A stretch of DNA of 64,000 nt from Chelativorans sp. Marseille-P2723 (GTDB lineage: Bacteria; Pseudomonadota; Alphaproteobacteria; Rhizobiales; Rhizobiaceae). Below the pieces are notes generated by a model. It worked only from the letters and a program-made list of their open reading frames with translations. It did no database searches and was not told where the DNA came from. The translations under genes were made by a program, and so were the position numbers. This document shows, piece by piece, positions 1-9,104 of this stretch. The DNA is taken from NCBI RefSeq assembly GCF_902809845.1, contig NZ_CADDWI010000013.1, forward strand, positions 806,001 through 870,000, in the 5' to 3' direction. Within the stretch, counting starts at the first letter, position 1, and every line of letters begins with the position of its first letter.

Positions 1-703
1 TGAATCCAGCTCCTTCTTCGCCGATCCGATCTGCCACAGGCACGCGCAATCCATCGAAGAAAAGCATGTTTGAGTCGACACAATGACGGCCCATTTTTGG
101 GATCGCACGTACTTCGACTTTGGAGCGGTCCAGAGCGGTGTAAAAAAGGGTGAGGCCGGCGGTCTTCTTCTTAACCTCGTCCAGCGGAGTTGTTCGGGCG
201 AGAATGAGAGCACGATCAGCCACTTGTGCGGTGGAGATCCAGATCTTCTGACCTGTAATCACATAGTGCTCGCCGTCCCTTTCGGCCTTTGTCTTCAGCT
301 CGGTGGTATTGAGCCCCGCATCCGGTTCTGTAACCGCGAAGCAGGCTTTCTCTTCTCCCCTGATCAGGGGAGGAAGCATTCGAGCCTTTTGTTCCTCTGT
401 CCCGAATACGACAACTGGCTGTAACCCGAAGATGTTCATGTGGACCGACGATGCGCCACTCATCCCGGCACCCGATTCTGAAATGGTCCGCATCAATATT
501 GCGGCCTCAGAAATTCCAAGCCCGGCGCCACCAAATTCCTCTGGCATAGCGACGCCGAGTAGCCCTGCATCAGCGATTGCTCGATGGAAATCGTGAGGGA
601 ACTCACCAGTCTCATCGCGCTTAAGCCAGTAACTATCATCAAATCGCGCACAAACGTTCCTTGCGAGATCCAGGATTTCGTTCTGATTTTCAGAAAACTG
701 CAC
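1..703 (-). CDS. Acyl-CoA dehydrogenase, N-terminal part (cut by window edge)
   Basis: About 234 residues of a flavin acyl-CoA dehydrogenase are visible; the C-terminal domain lies beyond base 1. The start is a GTG at 703, with GGAG about 10 bases upstream, and the protein begins VQFSENQNEILDLARN. Helical N-terminal features (PEEFGGAGLG) are followed by the acyl/FAD-binding signature CFAVTEPDAGLNTTELKT and GQKIWISTAQVADRALI, which are typical of the family. The product should oxidise an acyl-CoA to the 2-enoyl-CoA and pass electrons to ETF in the cytoplasm. It lies just downstream of the aminotransferase on the same strand, 195 bases apart, so it probably belongs to the same catabolic cluster. 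The substrate cannot be read from the sequence. The family call is secure. Confidence 0.9.
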   Translation of the reverse strand, partial: MQFSENQNEILDLARNVCARFDDSYWLKRDETGEFPHDFHRAIADAGLLGVAMPEEFGGAGLGISEAAILMRTISESGAGMSGASSVHMNIFGLQPVVVFGTEEQKARMLPPLIRGEEKACFAVTEPDAGLNTTELKTKAERDGEHYVITGQKIWISTAQVADRALILARTTPLDEVKKKTAGLTLFYTALDRSKVEVRAIPKMGRHCVDSNMLFFDGLRVPVADRIGEEGAGF

Positions 704-898
704 GGTTACTGCTCCCCGATCACGGATACCATAGAATCTGCAAACATGTAGGCTGTACGCTTGATAATATTGATATAGTTTCCCATTAATATGTATTGAA
801 AAAGCAGGGCGTGTATTCCGGCGCTATAATGTTGTTAAAATATTTTGTCACTTATTCACTCTGTAACGTCTAGTCGTCCTGCATGACATTGCTTGATT

Positions 899-2119
899 TC
901 AATTCAGCGCTGCGATTGCATCAGCTATTCTGATGCAGGCAAGCTCTAGTTGCTCACTGCTTGTCGCATAGGAAATACGAATATGGTTTTCATTTCCAAA
1001 GGCAGAACCTGGAACGACTGCGACATCCGCATTGTCTAGAAGATACTTGGCGAGTGCGGTGTCTGACTGAATGATTTCCCCGCGCGGCGTTCGTCTACCG
1101 ATCAATGCCTCGCATGAAGGGAAAACATAGAATGCACCCTCGGGAACAGGGCAATGCAAGCCGTCAATCGCATTGAGTTTCTCAACAACGAGGTTGCGGC
1201 GCTCCTGGAAAATCTCTCGAAGCCGGGACAGCACATCCTGCGGGCCGTCGAGAGCCGCTATCGCTGCAGCTTGGCTGATTGACGAAGGACAGGATGTGAC
1301 TTGAGACTGCACAGTTCCCATCGCCTCGATCAACTTTGCAGGGCCGCCTGCGTATCCGATACGCCAACCGGTCATGCAGTATGCTTTCGAGACGCCGTTA
1401 ACCGTTAGCGTCCGCTCCTTTAGAGGCGGGGCCACTTTCGCCGGCGTCTGAAAGGGAGTCTGCGTAAAAAGCAAATGCTCATAGATGTCATCAGCAAGCA
1501 CCAGAATGTGCGAATGCTTAAGAAGAACCTCAGCAAGGTCTTCCAGATCTCGCTCCGAGAGCGCTGTACCTGTAGGATTTGATGGCGAATTGAGTACGAG
1601 CCATCGCGTGCGGGGAGTGATTGCTGCTTCAAGGTCCGCAGGATTAAGCCGGAAGCCGGACGCCATCGTGGTTGGTACGATGACAGGAATTCCTCCATTC
1701 ATCCGGGTCATTTCGACATACGACGGATAAAAGGGGGCTGTGAGAATGACCTCGTCACCTTCGCTCACTGTCGCCGCCAGCGCATTGAAGATGACCTGTT
1801 TGGCGCCGGAGCCGACGGTTATTTCATTGAGGCTGTAATTGAGCTGGTTTTCGCGCGCGAATTTTCGCTGGACCGCCTTTTTGAGCTCTCTAGTTCCGTC
1901 GGCGGCCGTATAATGCGTATCGCCAGATCTGATCGCCAGGCAAGCAGCGTCTTGAATGTGATCCGGAGTATCAAAATCCGGTTCGCCGGCGGCAAGACTT
2001 ATGATATCCCGCCCTTCCGCTCTTAGAGCCGCGGCATTGGCGATGAGGGATAGCATCGGTGAAGGCGCCACGGACGACAGGCGGGGTGCAAGTCTGATTC
2101 TCGCGCTTGTATGATCCAT
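899..2119 (-). CDS. Class I/II (aspartate-type) PLP aminotransferase
   Basis: The 406-residue protein is a fold-type I aminotransferase of the AspC Ib group (usual length 390-410). Visible landmarks are the N-terminal AAGEPDFDTPDHI, the NSPSNPTG motif at about 177-184, ADDIYEHL at about 209-216 and the PLP lysine near residue 245 in VSKAYCMTGWRIGY. It would transfer an amino group between an amino acid and a 2-oxo acid. The frame stays open upstream to 2197, but that stretch overlaps hyuB. The ATG at 2119 has GGGATAG just upstream and leaves a 4-base gap after the hyuB stop, so I chose it. Co-transcription with hyuA-hyuB suggests that it acts on the amino acid released by, or feeding, the cyclic amide hydrolase. 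The exact substrate is unknown. Confidence 0.93.
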   Translation of the reverse strand: MDHTSARIRLAPRLSSVAPSPMLSLIANAAALRAEGRDIISLAAGEPDFDTPDHIQDAACLAIRSGDTHYTAADGTRELKKAVQRKFARENQLNYSLNEITVGSGAKQVIFNALAATVSEGDEVILTAPFYPSYVEMTRMNGGIPVIVPTTMASGFRLNPADLEAAITPRTRWLVLNSPSNPTGTALSERDLEDLAEVLLKHSHILVLADDIYEHLLFTQTPFQTPAKVAPPLKERTLTVNGVSKAYCMTGWRIGYAGGPAKLIEAMGTVQSQVTSCPSSISQAAAIAALDGPQDVLSRLREIFQERRNLVVEKLNAIDGLHCPVPEGAFYVFPSCEALIGRRTPRGEIIQSDTALAKYLLDNADVAVVPGSAFGNENHIRISYATSSEQLELACIRIADAIAALN

Positions 2120-2123
2120 TATT

Positions 2124-3764
2124 CTATCCCTGGTACTGAGGATAGGCAGACCTTGCTGCCTCGTCGGATACGAGACCGCTGCTAACATCTTGGGCAATTG
2201 CCTCGACGTCCCGCTCTGCAGGATCCCCGTAGCCTCCGCCTCCAGGAATTTCGATAACTAGCCGCTCACCCTTTGGAATAACCTGCTGACCTTTGCCGTT
2301 AAGCTTTTTCCCACTAGCGAGCCGCACGGTACCCGGCGCACCGGCGCTCCCTCCAGCGCGCCCTTTCGCTGGATTATCGATACGTTCAAACATCGCCTTA
2401 AACGTAAGTTCGGTTTCATGAAGAGCCCCGATTTCCACGGTTTGGCCGGCTCCCCCGCGATACTTACCCACACCGCCGGAATCTGGTCGAAGCTCTTTCC
2501 GCCATACAACGAGCGGCGCAGTGTTCTCGATTGCCTCTACCGGAATACCCTTGAGGGCAGCAGGAAATGCGGTGGCGTTCAGGCCGTCCTTCGTTGAGCG
2601 GGCGCCCATCCCGCCAGCAATAAGCGAGAAGAACTCCCAGTACCGATCCTCACCCTCGAAGCCTATAGTTCCCCGAATATAGGGGTTCCACATCATTCCT
2701 GATTCCGCCAGCGTCATTCCAGGAAGTGCTTGTTCAAGACAACCCATGACTGCATCAGGAAGCGCGTGGCCGATGATGTGCCGGGCGGATACCGGAGCCG
2801 GCCGCAGCGGATTTACGATTGAGTTCTTGGGTGCCTTGACAGAGAAAAGCGAGAGTGTTGCGTGGTTGCTAGGCACTTCTGGTGCAATAACGCATTTGAT
2901 ACCATAGAAGGAGTAAGCGCCAGTATAGATTATCGGTACATTGATCCCGAACTCGCTCTTCTCCGTAGTTCCTTCGAAATCAAGCGATATACGTCCATCC
3001 CTTACCTCCATCGCGACAACTAGATCGACGGGCTTTTCATAACCGTCAATGGACATTTTATTGCGATAGATCCCCTCGGGCAGCTTTCGAATTGCTTCTT
3101 CAGTTGCTGCCAGTGACGTCTCAAGAATATACTTTCCCAATACGTCCAGGTTGTCCTCACCAAACTCTTCCAGCATTTCAACGAGTCTGGCGGCACCCTC
3201 ATCACCAGCCGCAATAATTGCGAGAATATCACCTTCGGTTTGCAGTGGTTCTCGGGAATTCGCACACAGGAGTCGCATCAGATCGCGATTAATGACACCC
3301 TCCCGCGCCAGGTGCATATGCGGGATCGCTACGCCTTCTTCAAAAATGTCCTTGCCATCAGGCCCCATACCGCGACCGCCGAGGTCGACCAGATGAACAG
3401 TGGCAGCGAACAAGCCGACAATTTTGTCGCCATAGAAGGCGGGTGTAACGATCGTCACGTCGTTCAAGTGCCCCGACGCCAACCACGGGTCGTTAGTGAC
3501 ATACGCATCACCCGGCCTCATCGAATCGACGGGAAACTCTTCAAAGAAGTGCACGACAGCTTGTGCCATGGAGTTGATGTGCCCGGGAGTCCCGGTTACG
3601 GCTTGGGCAAGCATCCGTCCTTTCAAGTCGAAAAGGCCCGCGGATATATCTCCGCTTTCACGGACAGGCGGACTGAATGCCGCTCTGATCATGACTTGCG
3701 CCTGCTCTTCGCATACAGCAATCAAACGATTCCACATGATCTGAAGATCAATAGCGCTACGCAT
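2124..3764 (-). CDS. hyuB: Hydantoinase B / 5-oxoprolinase beta-type subunit (HyuB family)
   Basis: The 546-residue protein is a full-length HyuB-family subunit. The conserved N-terminus (DLQIMWNRLIAVCEEQAQVM), the segment NDPWLASGHLNDVTIVTPAF and the glycine-rich C-terminal GGGGYGDPAERD are all present. With HyuA it forms an ATP-dependent enzyme that hydrolyses cyclic amides (N-methylhydantoin, 5-oxoproline) or, in relatives, carboxylates ketones such as acetone. The start ATG at 3764 overlaps the hyuA stop by 8 bases and has AAGGAG inside the hyuA 3' end, which indicates translational coupling. The D-glutamate-cyclase-family gene at 10522 favours a 5-oxoproline-like substrate, but the family does not allow the substrate to be assigned from sequence. 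Confidence 0.92.
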   Translation of the reverse strand: MRSAIDLQIMWNRLIAVCEEQAQVMIRAAFSPPVRESGDISAGLFDLKGRMLAQAVTGTPGHINSMAQAVVHFFEEFPVDSMRPGDAYVTNDPWLASGHLNDVTIVTPAFYGDKIVGLFAATVHLVDLGGRGMGPDGKDIFEEGVAIPHMHLAREGVINRDLMRLLCANSREPLQTEGDILAIIAAGDEGAARLVEMLEEFGEDNLDVLGKYILETSLAATEEAIRKLPEGIYRNKMSIDGYEKPVDLVVAMEVRDGRISLDFEGTTEKSEFGINVPIIYTGAYSFYGIKCVIAPEVPSNHATLSLFSVKAPKNSIVNPLRPAPVSARHIIGHALPDAVMGCLEQALPGMTLAESGMMWNPYIRGTIGFEGEDRYWEFFSLIAGGMGARSTKDGLNATAFPAALKGIPVEAIENTAPLVVWRKELRPDSGGVGKYRGGAGQTVEIGALHETELTFKAMFERIDNPAKGRAGGSAGAPGTVRLASGKKLNGKGQQVIPKGERLVIEIPGGGGYGDPAERDVEAIAQDVSSGLVSDEAARSAYPQYQG

Positions 3765-5898
3765 CTGCGTACTCCTTAACCCTTACGGAGGCTTTCTCGG
3801 ATTGGTTCAACTCACCTAGGATGGCGCCTGAGGGAAGAATCGTAGCAGACATCCCGGTCGGGATTACGGTTGATGTTTCTTCCTCTTCAATAACGGCAGG
3901 GCCTTCGATACGAGCACCCGGCTTGAGGTCAGGCCGCCAATGAATGCCGTACGAGGCGATCTTGGCGGTTTTGCTTTCAAAAACCTCACGATAAGAGCTC
4001 GGCTCAGCAACATAGTCACCTGATGGGGCTGTATATTGGGCAGCCGGCGGGACGGCCGTCGTTATGAGGACAGACCAAGTCAATACTTCGATATCCGCGC
4101 CAGATACATTCCGACGATAGATCTCGCGATAACGGGTCTCGAAAGCTTTCCGTAGATTGAGACCCTCTGCTTCAGTAAAACGTCCGGAGGGGATCGATAC
4201 CGTGATTTCATGTCCTTGCCCGACATAGCGCATCGACGCCATCCGTATTTCCTGCAAGGGTTCGTCGTTGGCAGCTTTCTCAACAATAGCTCGCGCGCTC
4301 GCGCTCATCTCTTGCAACAGAGCATTGACCTCTGTCGCATTGATGCGAGAAAGCTTTTGATGCAGCGAACGGACGACCTCGTAGGAAACTGGAGCGCGCA
4401 GAAAACCGACCGCCGATCCAACGCCGGCACCTCTGGGAACCACAAACCGTTTCATTCCCAGCTTCTGCATGACGCCGGCAACATGAAGCGGCGCACCGCC
4501 GCCAAATGCGATCAGGACCCGGTTGCGGATTTCCTTCCCGCTTTCGATCGCGTGCACGCGAGCTGCGGCGGCCATGTTTTCCTCGACCATTTCCGCGACT
4601 GCGGCGGCAGAATAGCTCGCATCCAGCCCCAGCTTTTCTCCTACCGTGCGGAGCATTGTTGTCGAAGAGGCATCCTTATCCAATGGAAATCGGCCTCCCG
4701 CAAACCCAGCAGGGTTGATACGGCTCAGGATAAGATTCGCGTCGGTGACCGTTGGCTCTGTGCCTCCGCGCGAAAATGCGACGGGTCCGGGTTCAGAGCC
4801 AGCGCTCTGCGGGCCAATGGCAACGCGGCCCAGGCTATCAACATGGGCAATCGACCCGCCGCCTGCGCCGATCTCTACCATGTCAATAACAGGGATTTTG
4901 ATCGGTGTGCCGCTTCCCTTCTTGAATCGGTAAATGCGTGCCACCTCGAACGTGCGGGACGTCTGTGGCCGCCCATCATCGATGAGGCAGATTTTTGCGG
5001 TCGTCCCACCCATGTCAAAGGAAATGACGTCATCAAAGCCGTTTTCTGCTGCGACCGAGGCAGCGAAAAGGGCGCCACCCGCTGGTCCCGATTCGACGAG
5101 GCGGATAGGAAAAGCCGCAGCCGTTGCAACATCCGTCAGCCCGCCTCCCGACAGCATCATTAGAAGAGAAGACCTTAACCCCCTCTCTTTCAGTCGCTGC
5201 TCAAGGCGAAAGAGGTAACTGGCCATCTTGGGCTGTACATAGGCATTTGCTACCGCGGTGCAGAACCGCTCATACTCGCGCATTTCAGGCGCGACTTCAC
5301 TTGATAGTGAAACGGAGATGTCCGGAAGTGCAGCCTTAATGAGGTCGCGTACACGTTTCTCATGTACGCCGCTGGCATAGGAATGAAGAAAGCAGACGGC
5401 AACGGACTCGACTTTCTCGGTCCGCAACCTTTCGATTACAGCAGCAACGTCTTCCTCGTTCAGAGGCTGCAAGGTTCGGCCGCCCACACCGAGACGTTCC
5501 CGAACCGGTAGCCGAAGTTCGCGATCGACAAGCGGTTTCGGCAACTCCAGGAACAGGTCAAAGAGATCGAAGCGGTATTCCACCCCGATTTCAATCGTAT
5601 CGCGGAAGCCCGCGGTGGTGATCATCGCCGTTTTGGCGCCTTTTCGTTCGATCAGCGAGTTGGTGGCGAGGGTGGTGCCGTGCACAACGAGATCAAGGTC
5701 CTCGAAGCCGATTGCAGCATCCCTCAGCACTGATTCTATCGCCTCGATCACTCCGTCGTCAGGTGCTTGATGTGTGGTGAGCGCCTTCGCCGTATATCTG
5801 CTTCCACCTACCTCCAACGCGGCGTCGGTGAATGTGCCGCCGATATCGACACCTAGTCGCGCGATACGTTTGCCCGATGCGTTCTTACCTTCCGTCAT
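3757..5898 (-). CDS. hyuA: Hydantoinase A / 5-oxoprolinase alpha-type subunit (HyuA family)
   Basis: The 713-residue protein has the two-domain HyuA layout. An N-terminal actin-like ATPase region carries LGVDIGGTFTDAALEV, HGTTLATNSLIERKGAKTA and the ERFCTAVANAYVQPKMASYL block. The central catalytic domain has SFDMGGTTAKICLI, and ESGPAGGALFA and FGGGAPLHVAGVM follow. It pairs with HyuB for ATP-dependent opening of a cyclic amide in the cytoplasm. I took the ATG at 5898 because AGGAGT stands 9 bases upstream; an in-frame start at 5928 lacks such a site. It is the first gene of the leftward operon and is divergent from the IclR regulator, which probably controls it. Acetone-carboxylase-type activity is possible but less likely, because no gamma subunit is seen. 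Confidence 0.93.
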   Translation of the reverse strand: MTEGKNASGKRIARLGVDIGGTFTDAALEVGGSRYTAKALTTHQAPDDGVIEAIESVLRDAAIGFEDLDLVVHGTTLATNSLIERKGAKTAMITTAGFRDTIEIGVEYRFDLFDLFLELPKPLVDRELRLPVRERLGVGGRTLQPLNEEDVAAVIERLRTEKVESVAVCFLHSYASGVHEKRVRDLIKAALPDISVSLSSEVAPEMREYERFCTAVANAYVQPKMASYLFRLEQRLKERGLRSSLLMMLSGGGLTDVATAAAFPIRLVESGPAGGALFAASVAAENGFDDVISFDMGGTTAKICLIDDGRPQTSRTFEVARIYRFKKGSGTPIKIPVIDMVEIGAGGGSIAHVDSLGRVAIGPQSAGSEPGPVAFSRGGTEPTVTDANLILSRINPAGFAGGRFPLDKDASSTTMLRTVGEKLGLDASYSAAAVAEMVEENMAAAARVHAIESGKEIRNRVLIAFGGGAPLHVAGVMQKLGMKRFVVPRGAGVGSAVGFLRAPVSYEVVRSLHQKLSRINATEVNALLQEMSASARAIVEKAANDEPLQEIRMASMRYVGQGHEITVSIPSGRFTEAEGLNLRKAFETRYREIYRRNVSGADIEVLTWSVLITTAVPPAAQYTAPSGDYVAEPSSYREVFESKTAKIASYGIHWRPDLKPGARIEGPAVIEEEETSTVIPTGMSATILPSGAILGELNQSEKASVRVKEYADA

Positions 5899-5944
5899 AC
5901 TATCGATACTCCTGGCAAATCGCGACAAATCGAAATAAGGTCGT

Positions 5945-5970
5945 CCGCGTATGGCGAACGCGGTACGCGG
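5945..5970. promoter_or_regulatory. Candidate operator between hyuA and the IclR gene
   Basis: CCGCGT and ACGCGG form an inverted repeat with a 7-base spacer (5945-5963), and a second ACGCGG follows at 5965-5970. The site lies 47 bases upstream of the hyuA start and in the divergent control region, where IclR proteins usually bind. The core of the palindrome recurs at the regulator's own start codon (6116-6128). Binding is inferred from position only. Confidence 0.35.
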
Positions 5971-6118
5971 TATGAGAGTTCAAAGAGTATTTTTTGTCAA
6001 GCACTATCGCTGCTCGGGAATGCGCGTTGCAGCAATATGATGAAAGCCGCTGTTTTCTCGGGACTATCTGATAGAAAGATGCCAAAGCTTGTCGGCGTTG
6101 TGGAAGGAAGCGGTACGT

Positions 6119-6916
6119 ATGGCGAACGATAAGGCAGGTTCCTCGGTTAAATCGCTACAAGTCGCGTTGGACATACTTGAGGAGGTCGCCGATGCGAGGG
6201 ATGGCGCCGGTGTCTCCGAGCTGGCGAGCAAGCTGCAAATGACCAAGGGTTCGGTCTTCAGATACGTAAGAACGCTGGCCGAACGTGGCTACCTGAACCA
6301 GAACCCCGAAACGTCTAAATACGGCTTAGGGATACGCCTGCATCTATTGGGCGAATTGGCAGCAAGCCGGATTGACTTGCTGACTGTCGCCGACCCCGTG
6401 ATGAGGCAGCTGCGCGATCAACTTTCCCTGACCATCAATTTAGCCGGCATTGGAAGGAATAGCAGCGTAATTGTGCTCAAGTCCCTTGTTGGAACATTGG
6501 TGTTTGAAATCGGGGTTCGTGTAGGGACGGAGTTGCCGATGAGCGCTACGTCGCAGGGGAAAGTAATCATGGCATTCAGCAAGCGCCCCTATCTGTCAGC
6601 CTACAAAAGGCAGAAACTTCAAGCATTTACAAAATTCACCACAACGGACTACGAGACGCTTGAGAAGGAAGTCATTGGAGCGCGCGAGCGCGGCTGGGCA
6701 ATGGCTGCACAGGAAACTACACTCGGCATTAATGCTGTTTCTGTTCCGATTTTTGACAGCAGCGGAGACTGTATCGCGGCGCTGACGCTATGTGGCTCGC
6801 TGCAATTCCTGCCTGTGGAGCCGGATCTTTCACAGGTTGAACCGCTTGCGTCATCCGGTGAGAGAATATCAATGGCATTAGGATATCGCGGCCTCTATCC
6901 GAAGCCCACAGTTTAA
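6119..6916 (+). CDS. IclR-family transcriptional regulator
   Basis: The 265-residue protein has the IclR layout. An N-terminal winged helix-turn-helix (about 10-70, including SVKSLQVALDILEEVADA and KLQMTKGSVFRYVRTLAERG) precedes a C-terminal effector domain with PMSATSQGKVIMAF and GWAMAAQETTLGINAVSVPIF. I chose the ATG at 6119, preceded by GGAAGGAAG, over a TTG 30 bases upstream. It is divergent from hyuA and upstream of the TRAP genes, so it most likely represses or activates both in response to a small organic acid. The effector is unknown. Confidence 0.92.
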   Translation: MANDKAGSSVKSLQVALDILEEVADARDGAGVSELASKLQMTKGSVFRYVRTLAERGYLNQNPETSKYGLGIRLHLLGELAASRIDLLTVADPVMRQLRDQLSLTINLAGIGRNSSVIVLKSLVGTLVFEIGVRVGTELPMSATSQGKVIMAFSKRPYLSAYKRQKLQAFTKFTTTDYETLEKEVIGARERGWAMAAQETTLGINAVSVPIFDSSGDCIAALTLCGSLQFLPVEPDLSQVEPLASSGERISMALGYRGLYPKPTV

Positions 6917-7341
6917 AAACCTATTCGGCAGGTCATCCGGTGCCAGAGACACGGTTCAATTGGCAGGCATCGAGCTTGCGTTGCCTTAAATTGCGCTCTT
7001 CATTCCACCAAGAGGTGTCCTTGCCCGAAAGGAAGACTGGATTGTCCTGGCTCCACGGAGCCATTGAGGATGATGGCCTCGCAATTTAAAGCTGCCCAGT
7101 CACTCGAACGTCTGTCAGATGGGCGAGCATCGCAACAGAAATATTAATGAGCTTCGGCAGTCGCAAGGTGCAGGCACGCAGGCACTGCCGTAAGTGGTTG
7201 CGGCTGCTCCGCTAATAGTGCGCACGATATTATTCGCAGCAGGGCCAGTTGACAGCCTTCAAAAACGCGCACAATGTACGCAGCACGCGTACGACCGTAG
7301 GGGTCGGAACATCGCAAAATTGCATCATCGTGGAGGAGAAG
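6917..7341. other. Intergenic region between IclR gene and dctP
   Basis: No convincing gene is seen in these 425 bases. There is a 6-bp-arm hairpin (GGCTCC AC GGAGCC, 7049-7062). A short leftward reading frame covers part of the region (around 6950-7065), but it has no recognisable domain. The segment should hold the promoter of the TRAP operon; I could not pick out a convincing -35/-10 pair. Confidence 0.5.
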
Positions 7342-8400
7342 ATGATAAGACGTGGAGCTCTAGCTATCCTGGCTTCAGGTGTTGGCCTTCTGACATTTCT
7401 AGGCCAGGCAAGTACGCAGGACCTGCCGAAGACGCATCTAAGAATTGTCGGCGGGCCGAGCAATCTAAGCGCCTATACCGATTTCGAACGGCCTTTTTGG
7501 ATGGAGAAGATACCTGAGTTATCCGGGGGTCAGGTAACGGCAGAGATCAAGGGCTTCAACGAAATGGGCCTAAAGGGCCCCGAGATGATGCGGCTCATGT
7601 CGCAAGGTGTGATCGAATTCGGAACATCGCCGATCGCCTATTTTGCCTCCGACAATCCGATCAATGAGGCGGTGGATCTCGCAGGTCTTTCTCCAACCGT
7701 TGCGGATGCGCGAGCAGCGGCGGACGCCTTTACCCCTGTTCTGGCGGAATTTTACGAGCAGGACGCGGCCGTTAAGCTGTTGGGCATCTCACCCTATTCT
7801 GCTCAGGTGTTCTTCTGCAATGCAGAGGTTAATGCCTTGGCGGATCTTAAAGGAAAGAAGATCCGAACCGGCACCCGTAGCCAGGCCGAGTTGATTGAAG
7901 CGCTCGGAGCGACGTCAGTGAACCTGGCGTTCGGTGAGGTGGTGCCGGCATTGCAGAATAAAGTGGTGGATTGCGCGATTACGGGATCGCTATCGGGCTT
8001 CCACTCAAAGGTCTACGAGGTTTCGACCCACCTTTATGCGCTTCCCGTAAGCTGGGCTCAGCCGATCCATGCTGTAAACCGCGCTGCATGGGATTCCTTG
8101 GATCCTGGCGTCCAGACTTTGATTGAAACCAATATAAAGACTTTAATTGACGATTTATGGGACGCCGCGGAAAAGGATACACAACTCGGCTACGACTGCA
8201 ATTCGGGTGCTGAAAGCTGTGACTATCCCGAGAAAGGTTCGATGAAGCTGATCCTTCCCACAGAGGAGGAGTTAGCTACCCTCAAACAGATTTTGGAAAC
8301 GACCGTAATTCCTAGTTGGGCCGCCCGGTGCTCAGCAGCCTGTGTTGATGGCTTCAACGACACAATCGCCAAAGCGCTCAATCTTGCCAGGGTTGAATAA
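7342..8400 (+). CDS. dctP: TRAP transporter solute-binding protein (DctP family)
   Basis: The 352-residue periplasmic binding protein begins with a signal peptide (MIRRGALAILASGVGLLTFL) that is probably cleaved near residue 25. The TRAP family core is visible: KGKKIRTGTRSQAELIEALG, with the arginine expected to hold the substrate carboxylate, then LAFGEVVPALQNKVVDCAIT. The ATG at 7342 has GGAGGAG close upstream; the frame runs back to a TTG at 7249 without support. Four cysteines in the C-terminal third (CNSGAESC and CSAAC) could form disulfides. It delivers a carboxylate-type ligand to DctQM, encoded next. Confidence 0.93.
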   Translation: MIRRGALAILASGVGLLTFLGQASTQDLPKTHLRIVGGPSNLSAYTDFERPFWMEKIPELSGGQVTAEIKGFNEMGLKGPEMMRLMSQGVIEFGTSPIAYFASDNPINEAVDLAGLSPTVADARAAADAFTPVLAEFYEQDAAVKLLGISPYSAQVFFCNAEVNALADLKGKKIRTGTRSQAELIEALGATSVNLAFGEVVPALQNKVVDCAITGSLSGFHSKVYEVSTHLYALPVSWAQPIHAVNRAAWDSLDPGVQTLIETNIKTLIDDLWDAAEKDTQLGYDCNSGAESCDYPEKGSMKLILPTEEELATLKQILETTVIPSWAARCSAACVDGFNDTIAKALNLARVE

Positions 8401-8413
8401 CCTGCTTGAGCTC

Positions 8414-8438
8414 GCATCGGAGCATAATGCTCCGATGC
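8414..8438 (+). promoter_or_regulatory. Perfect 12-bp stem-loop between dctP and dctQ
   Basis: GCATCGGAGCAT at 8414-8425 is followed, after one base, by its exact reverse complement ATGCTCCGATGC at 8427-8438. No T-run follows, so it is more likely an mRNA-stabilising or attenuating stem than a strong terminator. It sits 13 bases after the dctP stop and 45 bases before dctQ. This is the usual place for an element that keeps binding protein above permease. Confidence 0.7.
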
Positions 8439-8483
8439 CTTGCTTAACAATGTAGTAGAACTAAGTGGAAGGGCTGGTGGCAG

Positions 8484-9104
8484 ATGTCTGGGTTACCACG
8501 CCGTGACTTGAGCCCGTTATTGTCTTCTTTCATAAACAATACATCAAGGGCCGGTGTGTGGATCGGCGGGGCGATTCTGATCATAAGCGCCCTTCTTGTC
8601 TCGATCGACGTGATAGCGAGAAAGATGTTTTTTCTCGGAAACACCGGCGCTAATGAGCTGTCAAGCTACGCCTTTGCAATCAGTACATCGTGGGCGCTTG
8701 CTTACGTTGGTCTCCAACGCGCCAATGTGCGAGTGGACATTGTACGTCAGCTTCTACCGCTTCGCGCTCGCATCGTTCTCGATTTGCTCGCGTTAGCTCT
8801 ACTAGCAGCATTCATGCTTTGTGTTACATTCTATTCTTTTGATGTTGTTATGACATCGTGGTCGCGGGCTGCCACAGCGAACACAGCGCTGGCGACACCG
8901 CTTTATATTCCTCAAGGTCTTTGGTTTTCAGGCTTGCTCTGGGCATCCCTCGTCTTCGTGGTGATGCTGTTAAGAGCGTCCGTTGCGATCATTCGGGGGG
9001 ATATCGATACCGTCCAAGAGACGGCTGGTCTCAGGAGCACTGAGGAGGAGGCTGAGGAAGAGGCTGTTGCCGGCGAACGTATTGTGAAGGGGGTCGCACC
9101 GTGA
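8484..9104 (+). CDS. dctQ: TRAP transporter small permease (DctQ family)
   Basis: The 206-residue membrane protein has four hydrophobic segments (about 23-43, 58-75, 96-118 and 145-165) and the DctQ hallmark of mid-protein residues (FAISTSWALAYVGLQRANVRVD). A charged, glutamate-rich cytoplasmic tail follows residue 180 (EEEAEEEA). It bridges DctP and DctM in the inner membrane. Its stop overlaps the dctM GTG by four bases. Confidence 0.9.
   Translation: MSGLPRRDLSPLLSSFINNTSRAGVWIGGAILIISALLVSIDVIARKMFFLGNTGANELSSYAFAISTSWALAYVGLQRANVRVDIVRQLLPLRARIVLDLLALALLAAFMLCVTFYSFDVVMTSWSRAATANTALATPLYIPQGLWFSGLLWASLVFVVMLLRASVAIIRGDIDTVQETAGLRSTEEEAEEEAVAGERIVKGVAP

Noticed and set aside
4210-5163. 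317-codon frame on the plus strand opposite hyuA
   Set aside because: It is a shadow of a well-conserved gene on the other strand, has no recognisable domain and no ribosome site.
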